From an uncultured Clostridia bacterium (GTDB lineage: Bacteria; Bacillota; Clostridia; Christensenellales; Borkfalkiaceae): a stretch of 64,000 nt of DNA. Position 1 is the first letter of the stretch; every line of letters begins with the position of its first letter. Of this stretch, positions 24,342 to 33,623 are shown piece by piece. Both the position numbers and the translations under genes were made by a program. The stretch lies in NCBI GenBank assembly GCA_947628505.1, contig CANRAD010000001.1:62001-126000 (forward strand), in the 5' to 3' direction. A model generated the notes under the pieces. The model was not told the DNA's origin. It searched no databases and worked only from the letters and a program-made list of their open reading frames with translations.

Positions 24342-24431
24342 GGCGCAGAGAAGAGGATTTGAACCTCCGGACGGGTATTAGCCGCCACACGATTTCCAAT
24401 CGTGCGCCTTAAACCGCTCAGCCATCTCTGC
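24341..24431 (-). tRNA. tRNA-Ser (anticodon GGA)
   Basis: Minus strand, 91 nt. Acceptor stem GCAGAGA/TCTCTGC, G discriminator and encoded CCA. The anticodon loop TTGGAAA gives GGA. A long variable arm is present, as expected for serine. Confidence 0.93.
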
Positions 24432-24463
24432 ATTGCCGCTCGGTATTTCAGCCAAGCCATTTA

Positions 24464-24492
24464 ATGATATTAAATTTAACAGAAAAAATCAA
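24464..24492 (-). promoter_or_regulatory. tRNA-Ser(GGA) promoter
   Basis: Minus-strand TTGATT (24492-24487), 17-nt spacer, TATCAT (24469-24464). Confidence 0.65.
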
Positions 24493-24666
24493 GTGTTTTT
24501 GCGGCAAATAAGAAATATCGCATAAATTAATTTTATGTATTACGGAATAAATAACGCTGTGAGCGCGCACCGGATATAGGTTTTACCGTTTTCACAACGC
24601 GCATATTTATAATTTCAGCTTATATGTGGTATAAACAATAGTAATATCTATGCGCAGTTCATTGAA

Positions 24667-24695
24667 TTGATTAAAAGTTAAGCGTATGTTATAAT
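24667..24695 (+). promoter_or_regulatory. gdhA promoter
   Basis: TTGATT (24667-24672), 17-nt spacer, extended -10 TGTTATAAT (box 24690-24695). The 24493-24666 stretch before it shows nothing further that I can support. Confidence 0.75.
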
Positions 24696-24703
24696 ATTTA
24701 TAA

Positions 24704-26077
<1,374 letters not shown>

Positions 26078-26092
26078 AAAAATAAAATTACG

Positions 26093-26125
26093 GCGGCGAG
26101 CGCAACAAATGCGCTCGCCGCTTTT
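26093..26125 (+). terminator. gdhA terminator
   Basis: GCGGCGAGCGCA/TGCGCTCGCCGC stem, five-base loop, TTTT. Confidence 0.88.
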
Positions 26126-26198
26126 GATTGTCCGAATATGTTGTAGCAGTTTTCGGAAGCCAAATATACCGTCAAAGTTGTTTGGGCTCTATTTATGT

Positions 26199-26227
26199 TT
26201 GACTGAACGGCCGTAATATAATATAAT
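26199..26227 (+). promoter_or_regulatory. proBA promoter
   Basis: TTGACT (26199-26204), 17-nt spacer, TATAAT (26222-26227). Confidence 0.75.
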
Positions 26228-26272
26228 TACAAAGAAAATAATAAAAATAAATTATTTGCGCGAGGTATCCAT

Positions 26273-27037
26273 ATGCGACTTGTCGTAAAAGTCGGGACTT
26301 CGACTTTGACGCACGCAACCGGTAAACTGAATATTAAAAGAGTTGAGCGGCTATGCGAGGTCATATCCGATCTCAGGAATGCAGGCAACGAAATTATTCT
26401 GGTCTCTTCCGGCGCTATAGGAATGGGAATAAATAAACTTGGGTTAAAGGAAAGGCCCTCGGATATGCCCACAAAACAAGCGGCGGCCGCCGCCGGGCAA
26501 TGCGAGCTTATGTATATTTACGATAAATTTTTCGGCGAATACGGACATACGGTAGCGCAGGTGCTCATAACGGGAGAGGACGTCGAAAATTCGAAACGCC
26601 GTTCGCATATAGGCGATACGCTTTTCAGACTGCTTGAACTCGGAGCAATACCGATTATAAATGAAAACGACACCGTTTCCACCGAAGAGATTATTTCCGT
26701 CGGCGATAACGACACTCTTGCCGCAATAGTTTCGGTCATCGTAAAAGCCGATTTGCTTGTGCTTTTATCGGATATAGACGGGCTGTATACCGCAGATCCT
26801 CATAAGGACGGCAATGCGCGGTTTATATCCGTTGTCGACAAAATCGAAGACGTTTTAAGTTATGCCGGCGAGGGGCGTTCTGCTTTGGGCACGGGCGGAA
26901 TGGTTACCAAACTTGTCGCGGCGGAAAAATGTATGCGCTCGGGGATTGAGATGATAATTGCAAACGGCTCGCGTCCGGAGTTGCTATACGGCGCGGCGAC
27001 GGGAGAAAACGTCGGTACGAGGTTTAAATCCAGATGA
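26273..27037 (+). CDS. proB: Glutamate 5-kinase
   Basis: 254-aa amino-acid kinase catalysing the first step of proline synthesis, phosphorylating glutamate. Motifs are [10 protein letters not shown] at the N-terminus, [18 protein letters not shown] and the [13 protein letters not shown] nucleotide loop. It has only the kinase domain and lacks the C-terminal PUA domain of longer ProB proteins, as in many Firmicutes. GAGG precedes the ATG. Its stop overlaps the proA start (ATGA), so the two are translated together. Feedback inhibition by proline is expected from family knowledge. Confidence 0.96.
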   Translation: MRLVVKVGTSTLTHATGKLNIKRVERLCEVISDLRNAGNEIILVSSGAIGMGINKLGLKERPSDMPTKQAAAAAGQCELMYIYDKFFGEYGHTVAQVLITGEDVENSKRRSHIGDTLFRLLELGAIPIINENDTVSTEEIISVGDNDTLAAIVSVIVKADLLVLLSDIDGLYTADPHKDGNARFISVVDKIEDVLSYAGEGRSALGTGGMVTKLVAAEKCMRSGIEMIIANGSRPELLYGAATGENVGTRFKSR

Positions 27038-28290
27038 CGACTTCCGAGATTTTGAAAAATGCAAAGGCCGCAAAGACTTTTGCGGCGCTTATGTCAAGCG
27101 AACAGAAAAATTCCGCGTTGATAAATATGGCGGTTGCAATAGAGGGCGACATTCCTCTGATACTCAAAGCCAATGCGGAAGACGTCAAAAACGCGCAGGG
27201 AAGTATTTCGGCAGTAATGCTTGACAGACTTCGCCTCGACGAAGAGAGAATATTGGCCATGGCGTCCGGACTTCGCGAAGTAGCTAAATTGCCGGATCCC
27301 GTGGGCAATGTGCTTGAAGATATAGTCCGTCCGAACGGGCTTAAAATAAAGAGAGTTTCGGTGCCTTTCGGCGTTGTCGCGATAATATACGAGAGCCGTC
27401 CGAACGTAACCGCGGATGCCGCCGCGCTTGCCTTGAAGAGCGGAAACGTCTGCGTTTTGCGTATAGGCAAAGAGGCGTTTTGTTCTGCTCGGGCTATTGT
27501 GGCGGCGATGAAAAAAGGCTTGAAAAAAGCCGGAATTTCAAAAAGTCTCATAAATCTTATAGAAGATACGTCAAGGGAGAGCTCCTATGAACTTATGAAA
27601 GCCGTCGGCTATGTGGATTTGCTGATTCCACGCGGCGGGAAAAATCTTATTTCGTCGTGCGTCGAAAATGCAAAAGTGCCGTGCATACAAACCGGTACGG
27701 GCATATGTCATGTATATGTGGACGGTTCCGCGGATTTGAATAAGGCTCTCACAATAATAGAAAACGCAAAATGCAGCAGACCTTCGGTCTGCAACGCAAT
27801 GGAGGTATGTCTGGTTCATTCGGATATCGCCGTTGAATTTTTGCCGGCCTTGTATGATAAACTTACCAAGGGAAGGGCAAATCCGGTGCAATTTCTTCTC
27901 GATGTGAAATCGGCGGAAATTTTGGGACAAAGAAAATTCTGCAATTCAGCGTCTTCGGACGATTTCGATACGGAATTTCTCGATTATATTTTGGCGGTTA
28001 AAATTGTCGACGACGTCAAATCTGCCGTAAATCACATATCGGAACATTCTACGGGGCATAGCGACTGCATCATAACCGAGGACGTCAAAAACGCCGAATT
28101 TTTCAAGCGTTCAGTAGACAGCGCGGTGGTATACGTCAATGCGTCAACGCGCTTTACCGACGGCGGGGAATTCGGGTTTGGCTGCGAAATGGGTATATCC
28201 ACCCAAAAACTCCACGCGCGCGGACCTATGGGGTTGCGGGAGTTGACTACGTACAAATATGTGGTCGACGGGAACTGGCAAATCCGTTGA
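27034..28290 (+). CDS. proA: Glutamate-5-semialdehyde dehydrogenase
   Basis: 418-aa NADPH-dependent aldehyde-dehydrogenase-fold enzyme that reduces glutamyl-5-phosphate to the semialdehyde. The catalytic Cys region reads [30 protein letters not shown] (about residue 110) and [12 protein letters not shown] near the end are typical of the family. The start overlaps the proB stop by four bases. proC, the last step, is not in the window. There is no clear terminator before tRNA-Pro, which has its own promoter. Confidence 0.96.
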   Translation: MTTSEILKNAKAAKTFAALMSSEQKNSALINMAVAIEGDIPLILKANAEDVKNAQGSISAVMLDRLRLDEERILAMASGLREVAKLPDPVGNVLEDIVRPNGLKIKRVSVPFGVVAIIYESRPNVTADAAALALKSGNVCVLRIGKEAFCSARAIVAAMKKGLKKAGISKSLINLIEDTSRESSYELMKAVGYVDLLIPRGGKNLISSCVENAKVPCIQTGTGICHVYVDGSADLNKALTIIENAKCSRPSVCNAMEVCLVHSDIAVEFLPALYDKLTKGRANPVQFLLDVKSAEILGQRKFCNSASSDDFDTEFLDYILAVKIVDDVKSAVNHISEHSTGHSDCIITEDVKNAEFFKRSVDSAVVYVNASTRFTDGGEFGFGCEMGISTQKLHARGPMGLRELTTYKYVVDGNWQIR

Positions 28291-28337
28291 ATATAACTTG
28301 CGATTATAAAATTTTTTATAAAACATATTAAAAGAGG

Positions 28338-28365
28338 TTGCATTTTTTTGCAATTTCAGTATAAT
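28338..28365 (+). promoter_or_regulatory. tRNA-Pro promoter
   Basis: TTGCAT (28338-28343), 16-nt spacer, TATAAT (28360-28365). Confidence 0.65.
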
Positions 28366-28385
28366 TTATATTGCTGTTTTGAAGA

Positions 28386-28462
28386 TGAGGTGTAGCGCAG
28401 TTTGGTAGCGCGTCTGGTTAGGGACCAGAAGGTCGTGGGTTCAAGTCCCGTCACCTCAACCA
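28386..28462 (+). tRNA. tRNA-Pro (anticodon AGG)
   Basis: 77 nt with encoded CCA. Acceptor stem TGAGGTG/CACCTCA, anticodon stem TCTGG/CCAGA and loop TTAGGGA, giving AGG at positions 34-36 with G37. The first pair is T1-A72 rather than the C1-G72 usual in bacterial tRNA-Pro. Confidence 0.88.
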
Positions 28463-28465
28463 TAG

Positions 28466-28497
28466 CGGGGCAAAAGAATTATTTTTGCCCCGTTTTT
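28466..28497 (+). terminator. Hairpin between tRNA-Pro and tRNA-Gly
   Basis: CGGGGCAAAA/TTTTGCCCCG with TTTTT after it. It ends only eight bases before tRNA-Gly, so read-through or a processing role must be considered. Confidence 0.75.
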
Positions 28498-28504
28498 CAA
28501 AAAT

Positions 28505-28579
28505 GCAGGTGTCGCCTATCGGTATGGCGTCAGCTTCCCAAGCTGATTTCGGCGGGTCCGACTCCCGTCACCTGCTCCA
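28505..28579 (+). tRNA. tRNA-Gly (anticodon CCC)
   Basis: 75 nt with encoded CCA. Acceptor GCAGGTG/CACCTGC with T discriminator, anticodon stem TCAGC/GCTGA and loop TTCCCAA, giving CCC. It has no obvious promoter of its own. Confidence 0.9.
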
Positions 28580-28580
28580 A

Positions 28581-28609
28581 AAAGAGCACGAATCTTTCGT
28601 GCTCTTTTT
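28581..28609 (+). terminator. tRNA-Gly terminator
   Basis: AAAGAGCACGAA/TTCGTGCTCTTT stem with a three-base loop and T-run. Confidence 0.85.
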
Positions 28610-28623
28610 GTAACTCAATTATA

Positions 28624-28652
28624 TTTACAATACTTTACGAGTATGTTATAAT
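28624..28652 (+). promoter_or_regulatory. mntP promoter, leaderless
   Basis: TTTACA (28624-28629), 17-nt spacer, TATAAT (28647-28652), then six bases to ATG 28659. The predicted +1 is at the start codon. Confidence 0.75.
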
Positions 28653-28658
28653 AATTTT

Positions 28659-29264
28659 ATGACTTTTGCGATTTTTATTTCGGTATTCTTGTCCGGCGTA
28701 TCATTGGCGGCAGACGCTTTTGCCGTTTCAATATGCGACGGTATGGTTTATCGCAATCTTAATAAGGGCAAAACCGTTGCAATTCCTTTGACTTTCGGCC
28801 TATTTCAGGCTTTTATGCCTATTATCGGTTTTTACGTCGGCCTTTTGTTCTTGGACCAGATAGCGGCTTTTGACCATTGGATTGCCTTTGCCTTGCTTGT
28901 ATTTATCGGCGGGAAAATGTGTTTCGACGGCATAAAAGAGTTAAAGGCGACGGAAGAGGAGTTGAAACCGAAGAAATTTTCGGTTGTTGAGGTGCTCGTT
29001 CAGGGCATAGCTACAAGCATTGACGCGCTCGCCGTTGGGTTCAGTTTAAACGCCATGCTGGAAGGTTTGGAGAATACTCAGCTGTGGGCGTGGGTGAGCG
29101 TGGCGATTATAGGAGTAGTTACGTTCGTAATCGCATTTTGCGGGATAATAATCGGAATAAAGGTCGGGAAACTGTTTCGCAAAAAAGCAAGCGTCGCCGA
29201 AATAATAGGGGGACTCGTGCTTATTGCGATAGGCATCAAAATAGTTATCGAATCGTATTTATGA
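28659..29264 (+). CDS. mntP: Manganese efflux pump MntP
   Basis: 201-aa inner-membrane protein with six hydrophobic segments in two homologous halves. Each half carries the family's acidic signature: SLAADAFAVSICDG near residue 17 and ATSIDALAVGFSL near residue 115. It exports Mn(II) when intracellular levels rise. No yybP-ykoY manganese riboswitch fits here, because the promoter places +1 at the ATG. Its last 20 bases overlap the tail of the convergent MurG-like gene. Confidence 0.93.
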   Translation: MTFAIFISVFLSGVSLAADAFAVSICDGMVYRNLNKGKTVAIPLTFGLFQAFMPIIGFYVGLLFLDQIAAFDHWIAFALLVFIGGKMCFDGIKELKATEEELKPKKFSVVEVLVQGIATSIDALAVGFSLNAMLEGLENTQLWAWVSVAIIGVVTFVIAFCGIIIGIKVGKLFRKKASVAEIIGGLVLIAIGIKIVIESYL

Positions 29265-30282
29265 TTTCTCTTATTATGTTTTCATTGCCGCTTTTAACGT
29301 TTGAACCGTTGAGAGCGGCTTTTAGTTTGCCGTCTTTTAAAAGTTTAATCGTTTCGTTATAAAGGGTATCGGGAGTGAGGTCGCTTTCGTTCAATACATT
29401 GCACAGTCCCAGACTTTTGAAATAATCGGCGTTTTTTATCTGATCTCCGCGGCTCGCCGAATTTGCAAGGGGAATAAACAAAGTGGGGATTTTAAGAGCA
29501 AGAAGTTCGAATGCGGTATTTGAACCGCATCTTGAAACGGCGACGTCCGCGCAGGCGTAAATTTTTCCCATATCCTCGGAAAATTCGATTTGCTTATATC
29601 CGTATATATTGGAGTTAAGGTAATTGCCTTTGCCGCAGATGTGCAGAACGTTATAATGTCTGCATATAGTGGGAATAATTTTACGCAAATTCTCGTTAAT
29701 GATTTTTGAGCCGCTTCCTCCGCCGAGAACGAGAATCGTAGGTCGCATGTCAAGTCCGAAAGTTTCGCGCGCTTTAAGTTTATCGCCGTAAAATATATTT
29801 CCGCGCATGGGAGAACCGGTGCATATTCCGATATCGAATTGCTTTGCCGTCGCGGGAAACGAAGTTAAAACCTTTTTGCATCTTTTGGCTATAAATTTGT
29901 TTGCAAGTCCGGCGGTTAAATCGGATTCATGCGCAATGACGGGGATATCACGCTTTTTTGCCGCAATGGCGGGCGGTACGCATGCATACCCGCCTTTGCA
30001 GAATATCAAGTCCGGTTTTATGCTATCGAGAATCTTACCCGCCGAATTTACGGATTTTATCAGTTTAAAAGGCAAGGCAAGATTTTTGAAAAATTTCCCG
30101 CGCACAAGTTTTACGGCGGGACATTCGTAAAACGTTATGCCGTGTTCCGCACAGAGATTTTTTTCTATTCCGTCCGTTCCGGCGTAAACACATTCGTACT
30201 TGTTTTTGAGATCTTCTATGATCGCGAGGTTCGGTATAACATGTCCGGCGCTGCCGCCGCCGCAAAATAAGATTTTTTTCAT
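29245..30282 (-). CDS. murG: MurG-like UDP-GlcNAc:lipid I glycosyltransferase
   Basis: 345-aa GT28 glycosyltransferase that would convert lipid I to lipid II at the inner membrane face. The N-terminal loop GGGSAGHVIPN replaces the more usual GGTGGH. The region HESDLTAGLANK replaces HEQNA-PGLANK, a form seen in other Firmicutes homologues. The UDP-GlcNAc domain has LVLGGGSGSKIIN and VSRCGSNTAFELLAL. It is not in a division cluster, so it may be a second MurG or a MurG-like enzyme for another glycolipid. The 3' end overlaps mntP. Confidence 0.85.
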   Translation of the reverse strand: MKKILFCGGGSAGHVIPNLAIIEDLKNKYECVYAGTDGIEKNLCAEHGITFYECPAVKLVRGKFFKNLALPFKLIKSVNSAGKILDSIKPDLIFCKGGYACVPPAIAAKKRDIPVIAHESDLTAGLANKFIAKRCKKVLTSFPATAKQFDIGICTGSPMRGNIFYGDKLKARETFGLDMRPTILVLGGGSGSKIINENLRKIIPTICRHYNVLHICGKGNYLNSNIYGYKQIEFSEDMGKIYACADVAVSRCGSNTAFELLALKIPTLFIPLANSASRGDQIKNADYFKSLGLCNVLNESDLTPDTLYNETIKLLKDGKLKAALNGSNVKSGNENIIREIINTIR

Positions 30283-30325
30283 AGCAATAAAATTATATTT
30301 ATTATTGCCCGCGTTTATGAAAAGT

Positions 30326-30352
30326 AAAAGGCAGATAAAAATCTGCCTTTTT
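30326..30352 (-). terminator. Terminator of the TetR gene
   Basis: AAAAGGCAGAT/ATCTGCCTTTT hairpin with a T-rich run on the minus strand, between the regulator and the MurG-like gene. Confidence 0.75.
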
Positions 30353-30370
30353 AAATATCGACTCTTTTAA

Positions 30371-30937
30371 TCAAGTAGTAACTCTTTTAACTATGTATTC
30401 TGTTATCGCGCTTACGTCGCTCAATAATTCGTCAAACGAAACGCCGCCCGTGCGTGACCATTTTATGTAGCTGTCTATAATTCCGGAAGCTGCGAAAGAG
30501 AGTTGATAAATTATTTTGTTTGTCTGTATGGACGGGAATTTTGCATGTATGGCAGACACGGTTTTTTCGGCTAAAATATTTTTAAGCCTTTCCGTAAGGT
30601 AAGCGGAGTTTTTGGAATATATGATATATCTCTTTAAAGTCGGGTTGTCTTCGAGTTTTGCGGTAAGGCTCGAAAACATTTTGTATGTTGAGCCGTAGAT
30701 ATCCGCTATATGAAATTCATCTATGCAAGAACTTATGCTTTCGGTTATGTCTCGCTCGATATCTTCGGCAACGGCCCACACATCGTTATAGTGCAGATAA
30801 AAAGTGGAGCGGTTTATAAGCGCTTGCGCGGTAAGATCCGATACCGAAATTTTATTTACCGGCAAGTCGGAGGCAAGTTTCATAAAAGCTGTTTTAATAT
30901 TCGCTTGCGTTTTAATAACTCTTTTGTCAGTCGCCAT
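30371..30937 (-). CDS. TetR/AcrR family transcriptional regulator
   Basis: 188-aa regulator. The N-terminal helix-turn-helix is KISVSDLTAQALINRSTFYLHY (about residues 25-46), followed by a helical ligand-binding domain. ATG 30937 is preferred over 30961 because GAGGAAAA precedes it and the protein then starts in the usual way (MATDKRVIKTQANI). It diverges from a small membrane protein and a PAP2 phosphatase gene, whose promoter is about 10 bp away, so control of that operon is plausible. Ligand unknown. Confidence 0.85.
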   Translation of the reverse strand: MATDKRVIKTQANIKTAFMKLASDLPVNKISVSDLTAQALINRSTFYLHYNDVWAVAEDIERDITESISSCIDEFHIADIYGSTYKMFSSLTAKLEDNPTLKRYIIYSKNSAYLTERLKNILAEKTVSAIHAKFPSIQTNKIIYQLSFAASGIIDSYIKWSRTGGVSFDELLSDVSAITEYIVKRVTT

Positions 30938-30971
30938 ATGTTTTTCCTCGTCAAAATTCAACTATGTGTTT

Positions 30972-31000
30972 ATTATACGACATTGCGACGATAAATGCAA
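30972..31000 (-). promoter_or_regulatory. TetR gene promoter (divergent)
   Basis: Minus-strand TTGCAT (31000-30995), 17-nt spacer, TATAAT (30977-30972). Confidence 0.7.
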
Positions 31001-31008
31001 ATTAAAAC

Positions 31009-31037
31009 TTGACTTATTTTTGCGGACGTTGTAGAAT
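31009..31037 (+). promoter_or_regulatory. Promoter of the small membrane protein-PAP2 operon
   Basis: TTGACT (31009-31014), 17-nt spacer, TAGAAT (31032-31037). It is back to back with the TetR promoter. Confidence 0.65.
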
Positions 31038-31060
31038 AAAATTATAAAATTGGTGGCCGT

Positions 31061-31381
31061 ATGGGTTTGGATGTAAAAATAATTATAGCGATATCGGTAG
31101 GCGGCGTTTTCTTGCTGGTGTTTTTGATATTTGTAATTATGTTTTTTGTTTCGAGAAACAAACAGCAGAAGTTGCAGCACAGTATCGAAGATATGTACGC
31201 CGACAAAAATCTTGCAAAAATGGAGTATGATTTTGCCGCGTATGACGAAGAAACCGCGCGCATTATGTTCGGAACTAATCAGGACGACAGTCAGATAACC
31301 ATTGACGACGTATTGACCGAAGCGCAGACCGCAGGCGATGAGGGAATGGAGGAGATAACGGGTAATTATAAGCCCGAATAA
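31061..31381 (+). CDS. Hypothetical single-pass membrane protein
   Basis: 106-aa protein with one strong N-terminal transmembrane helix (about residues 5-29, IIIAISVGGVFLLVFLIF), a short basic stop-transfer stretch (SRNKQQK) and an acidic soluble tail. The tail is probably cytoplasmic by the positive-inside rule. No known domain is recognised. It starts the operon with the PAP2 phosphatase, four bases apart, and may help localise or regulate it; that is inference. Confidence 0.7.
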   Translation: MGLDVKIIIAISVGGVFLLVFLIFVIMFFVSRNKQQKLQHSIEDMYADKNLAKMEYDFAAYDEETARIMFGTNQDDSQITIDDVLTEAQTAGDEGMEEITGNYKPE

Positions 31382-31384
31382 TCT

Positions 31385-31975
31385 ATGGATTTAAAGATTT
31401 TACAATGGTTTGCCGCCACGTTTCATAGTCAAACGTGGCTCAATTATATTATGAAGTACGTAACTTATATAGGCGAATTCGGCGCCGGTGCAATTGCTCT
31501 TGCGTTGATTTTGCTTATATTCAAAAAGACGCGTTGGGCGGGAGTAGCGGTAGCCGTATCGCTTATTCTGGATGTTCTTATAGTTAACGTGATACTTAAA
31601 ATGTCGGTAAACCGACCTCGACCTTGGACGGAGTGGCCGGATATCAAGGCGTTTTATAGCAGCATTTCTGTGCGCATACCCACGGATTCGTCATTTCCTT
31701 CCGGACATACGGCTTCATTGTTTGCGGCGGCGACGGCATTGGCGTTCAGATATAAGTTGAAAAGTTTGCCCGCGTTTTTTGTGGCGCTTCTGGTTGCATG
31801 CTCGCGCATTTATTTGTGCTTGCATTATCCGTCCGACGTACTCGCCGGAATGTTGATCGGCGCGGCTTGCGGCGTTGCCGGACATTTTATAACTTTAAAA
31901 ATACAGAAAATTTTTTACGAGCAACGCAAAAAGGAAGAAGACAAGGAGAACACCGATAGCGGGAAACAAGAATAG
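31385..31975 (+). CDS. PAP2-family membrane phosphatase
   Basis: 196-aa integral membrane phosphatase with the three PAP2 motifs in order: KMSVNRPRP (about residue 75), PSGHT (about 105) and SRIYLCLHYPSDVLAG (about 140-155), giving the catalytic His pair. There are about five hydrophobic segments and a charged C-terminal tail. Family members dephosphorylate undecaprenyl pyrophosphate or phosphatidic acid outside the membrane. An UppP-type role in carrier recycling is plausible but cannot be told from lipid phosphatase activity by sequence. Confidence 0.88.
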   Translation: MDLKILQWFAATFHSQTWLNYIMKYVTYIGEFGAGAIALALILLIFKKTRWAGVAVAVSLILDVLIVNVILKMSVNRPRPWTEWPDIKAFYSSISVRIPTDSSFPSGHTASLFAAATALAFRYKLKSLPAFFVALLVACSRIYLCLHYPSDVLAGMLIGAACGVAGHFITLKIQKIFYEQRKKEEDKENTDSGKQE

Positions 31976-31978
31976 TTC

Positions 31979-32012
31979 AACGCCGTCGCAGAAAATCTGC
32001 GACGGCGTTATT
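31979..32012. terminator. Bidirectional terminator
   Basis: AACGCCGTCGCAGA/TCTGCGACGGCGTT with a three-base loop, between the convergent PAP2 and lipoprotein genes. Confidence 0.8.
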
Positions 32013-32426
32013 TTAAATATTTTTGAATTTCAGCACAAGTTCTCTGTTTCTCACGGTTTTCTTTATCAGAAATTCTCCGTTTTCAATTATGGTTTTTTCT
32101 TTGAATTTATAGCCGAGAATACCTATTTCCGCCGTAATTTCATGCGTTTCTTCGTCAAATGAATATTTCCCGTTCGCGGAGTGAACGCCTCTGTTTTTTT
32201 GCTTGTAGTTCAATTCCATGTCGCTGTTGTCCAAAAGGATTATGCGCACATATTCGTAATCGTCCAAAAGATTTGTTTCGCCGAGTTTTGCTTCGATACA
32301 TTCGTACTGCGCCACATACGGGCGGGTTATTGATTTGATTGAACTGTCTTGAATGGGTTTGCATGAGCAAAGAATAACAAGGCAGAGCGGAATAAGGAAT
32401 AAAAGCGCCTTCAAATACTTTTTCAT
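32013..32426 (-). CDS. Small hypothetical lipoprotein
   Basis: 137-aa exported lipoprotein. The signal sequence MKKYLKALLFLIPLCLVILC is followed by Ser-Cys, with Cys23 as the probable lipidated residue. The mature part is a small beta-rich domain with no recognised family. The region from about residue 85 (NGKYSFDEETHEITAEIG) resembles lipocalin-like repeats seen in other clostridial lipoproteins. It lies between PAP2 and fba with no operon partner. Function is unknown. Confidence 0.75.
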   Translation of the reverse strand: MKKYLKALLFLIPLCLVILCSCKPIQDSSIKSITRPYVAQYECIEAKLGETNLLDDYEYVRIILLDNSDMELNYKQKNRGVHSANGKYSFDEETHEITAEIGILGYKFKEKTIIENGEFLIKKTVRNRELVLKFKNI

Positions 32427-32456
32427 AAGTCAAGTTTGCGCAGATAATAAAAAAAT

Positions 32457-32481
32457 AAACCTCCGCAGAACGCGGAGGTTT
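32457..32481 (-). terminator. fba terminator
   Basis: AAACCTCCGC/GCGGAGGTTT with a five-base loop; the minus strand then has a T-rich run. Confidence 0.8.
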
Positions 32482-32487
32482 GATTTG

Positions 32488-33354
32488 TTATGCTTTACCG
32501 ATAGAACCGAAAATTTCCATTTTTTCTTTAACGGTGTCTTTGATTGCCTGTGCGCCGGGAGCGAGAAGTTTTCTCGGATCGAAGCCCTTGCCTACGAGAT
32601 CTTTGCCTTCTTCGATGTACTTTCTTGTCGCCGCCTGGAAAGAGAGCTGACATTCGGTATTTACGTTTATTTTAGCAACTCCGAGGGAAATTGCCTTTTT
32701 GATCATATCCGTGGGGATACCCGTGCCGCCGTGAAGAACCAAGGGCATGTTGCCGACTTTGACCTTGACGGCCGCAAGCGTTTCAAAGCTCAGACCGGGC
32801 CAATCCGCGGGATATTTGCCGTGAATGTTGCCTATGCCTGCGGCAAGCATCGTAACGCCGAGATCTGCAATTTTTTTACATTCTTCGGGATCGGCACATT
32901 CGCCTTTTCCGATGACGCCGTCTTCCTCGCCGCCGATAGCGCCGACTTCCGCTTCAAGGCTCAACCCTTTTTTCTTGCATACCGCTACGAGTTCCTTAGT
33001 CTTTTCAACGTTTTCGGCAATAGGGAAGTGGGAGCCGTCGAACATAATCGAAGAAAATCCCGCTTCGATACACTTATAGCATCCTTCATACGTGCCGTGA
33101 TCCAGATGCAACGCCACCGGAACGGTTATGTTGAGACATTCCAACATTGCGGATACCATAGCCGCAACCGTCTTGAACCCCGTCATATATTTGCCTGCGC
33201 CCTCGGATACGCCGAGAATAACAGGCGATTTCAATTCTTCCGCAGTCTGTAAAATGGATTTAGTCCATTCAAGATTGTTTATGTTGAACTGACCTACGGC
33301 ATATTTGCCGTCTCTTGCTTTTTCCAGCATTTCTTTTGCCGAAACCAACGCCAT
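32488..33354 (-). CDS. fba: Class II fructose-bisphosphate aldolase
   Basis: 288-aa zinc-dependent aldolase cleaving fructose 1,6-bisphosphate in glycolysis and gluconeogenesis. Zn-ligand motifs are HLDHGTYEG (about residue 82) and the later His residues in GKYPADWPG and LVLHGGTGIP; substrate-phosphate contacts follow in ISLGVAKINVNTE. GGAGG precedes the ATG on the minus strand. It is next to and divergent from gap, with about 270 bp carrying both promoters, so two consecutive glycolytic steps sit side by side. Confidence 0.96.
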   Translation of the reverse strand: MALVSAKEMLEKARDGKYAVGQFNINNLEWTKSILQTAEELKSPVILGVSEGAGKYMTGFKTVAAMVSAMLECLNITVPVALHLDHGTYEGCYKCIEAGFSSIMFDGSHFPIAENVEKTKELVAVCKKKGLSLEAEVGAIGGEEDGVIGKGECADPEECKKIADLGVTMLAAGIGNIHGKYPADWPGLSFETLAAVKVKVGNMPLVLHGGTGIPTDMIKKAISLGVAKINVNTECQLSFQAATRKYIEEGKDLVGKGFDPRKLLAPGAQAIKDTVKEKMEIFGSIGKA

Positions 33355-33406
33355 AAAAACCTCCGAATCATATTAATTTTTATAGGTAAATCATCTACCT
33401 TAAATA

Positions 33407-33435
33407 AGTATAATTGATTGGGAAAAAATTTTCAA
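33407..33435 (-). promoter_or_regulatory. fba promoter
   Basis: Minus-strand TTGAAA (33435-33430), 17-nt spacer, TATACT (33412-33407). Confidence 0.65.
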
Positions 33436-33550
33436 GTCTATTTGCGAAAATATTTTATAAATATTGTGAAACAGATTATAAAAACCGAATAATGAATAAA
33501 ATAATTTACGAGACGTTGAGTTTGTCGATGCGATATTTAGTTAAATTCTG

Positions 33551-33579
33551 TTGACTTTATATGGCGGTTTTGTTATAAT
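33551..33579 (+). promoter_or_regulatory. gap promoter
   Basis: TTGACT (33551-33556), 17-nt spacer, extended -10 TGTTATAAT (box 33574-33579). Confidence 0.8.
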
Positions 33580-33623
33580 ACTTAACGACAAAAAGAGATT
33601 AAATTTCGGAGGAATTTATTTTT

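Noticed and set aside
24146..24460. 104-codon minus-strand frame over tRNA-Ser
   Set aside because: It runs through the tRNA and its tail copy; a by-product of the RNA gene.
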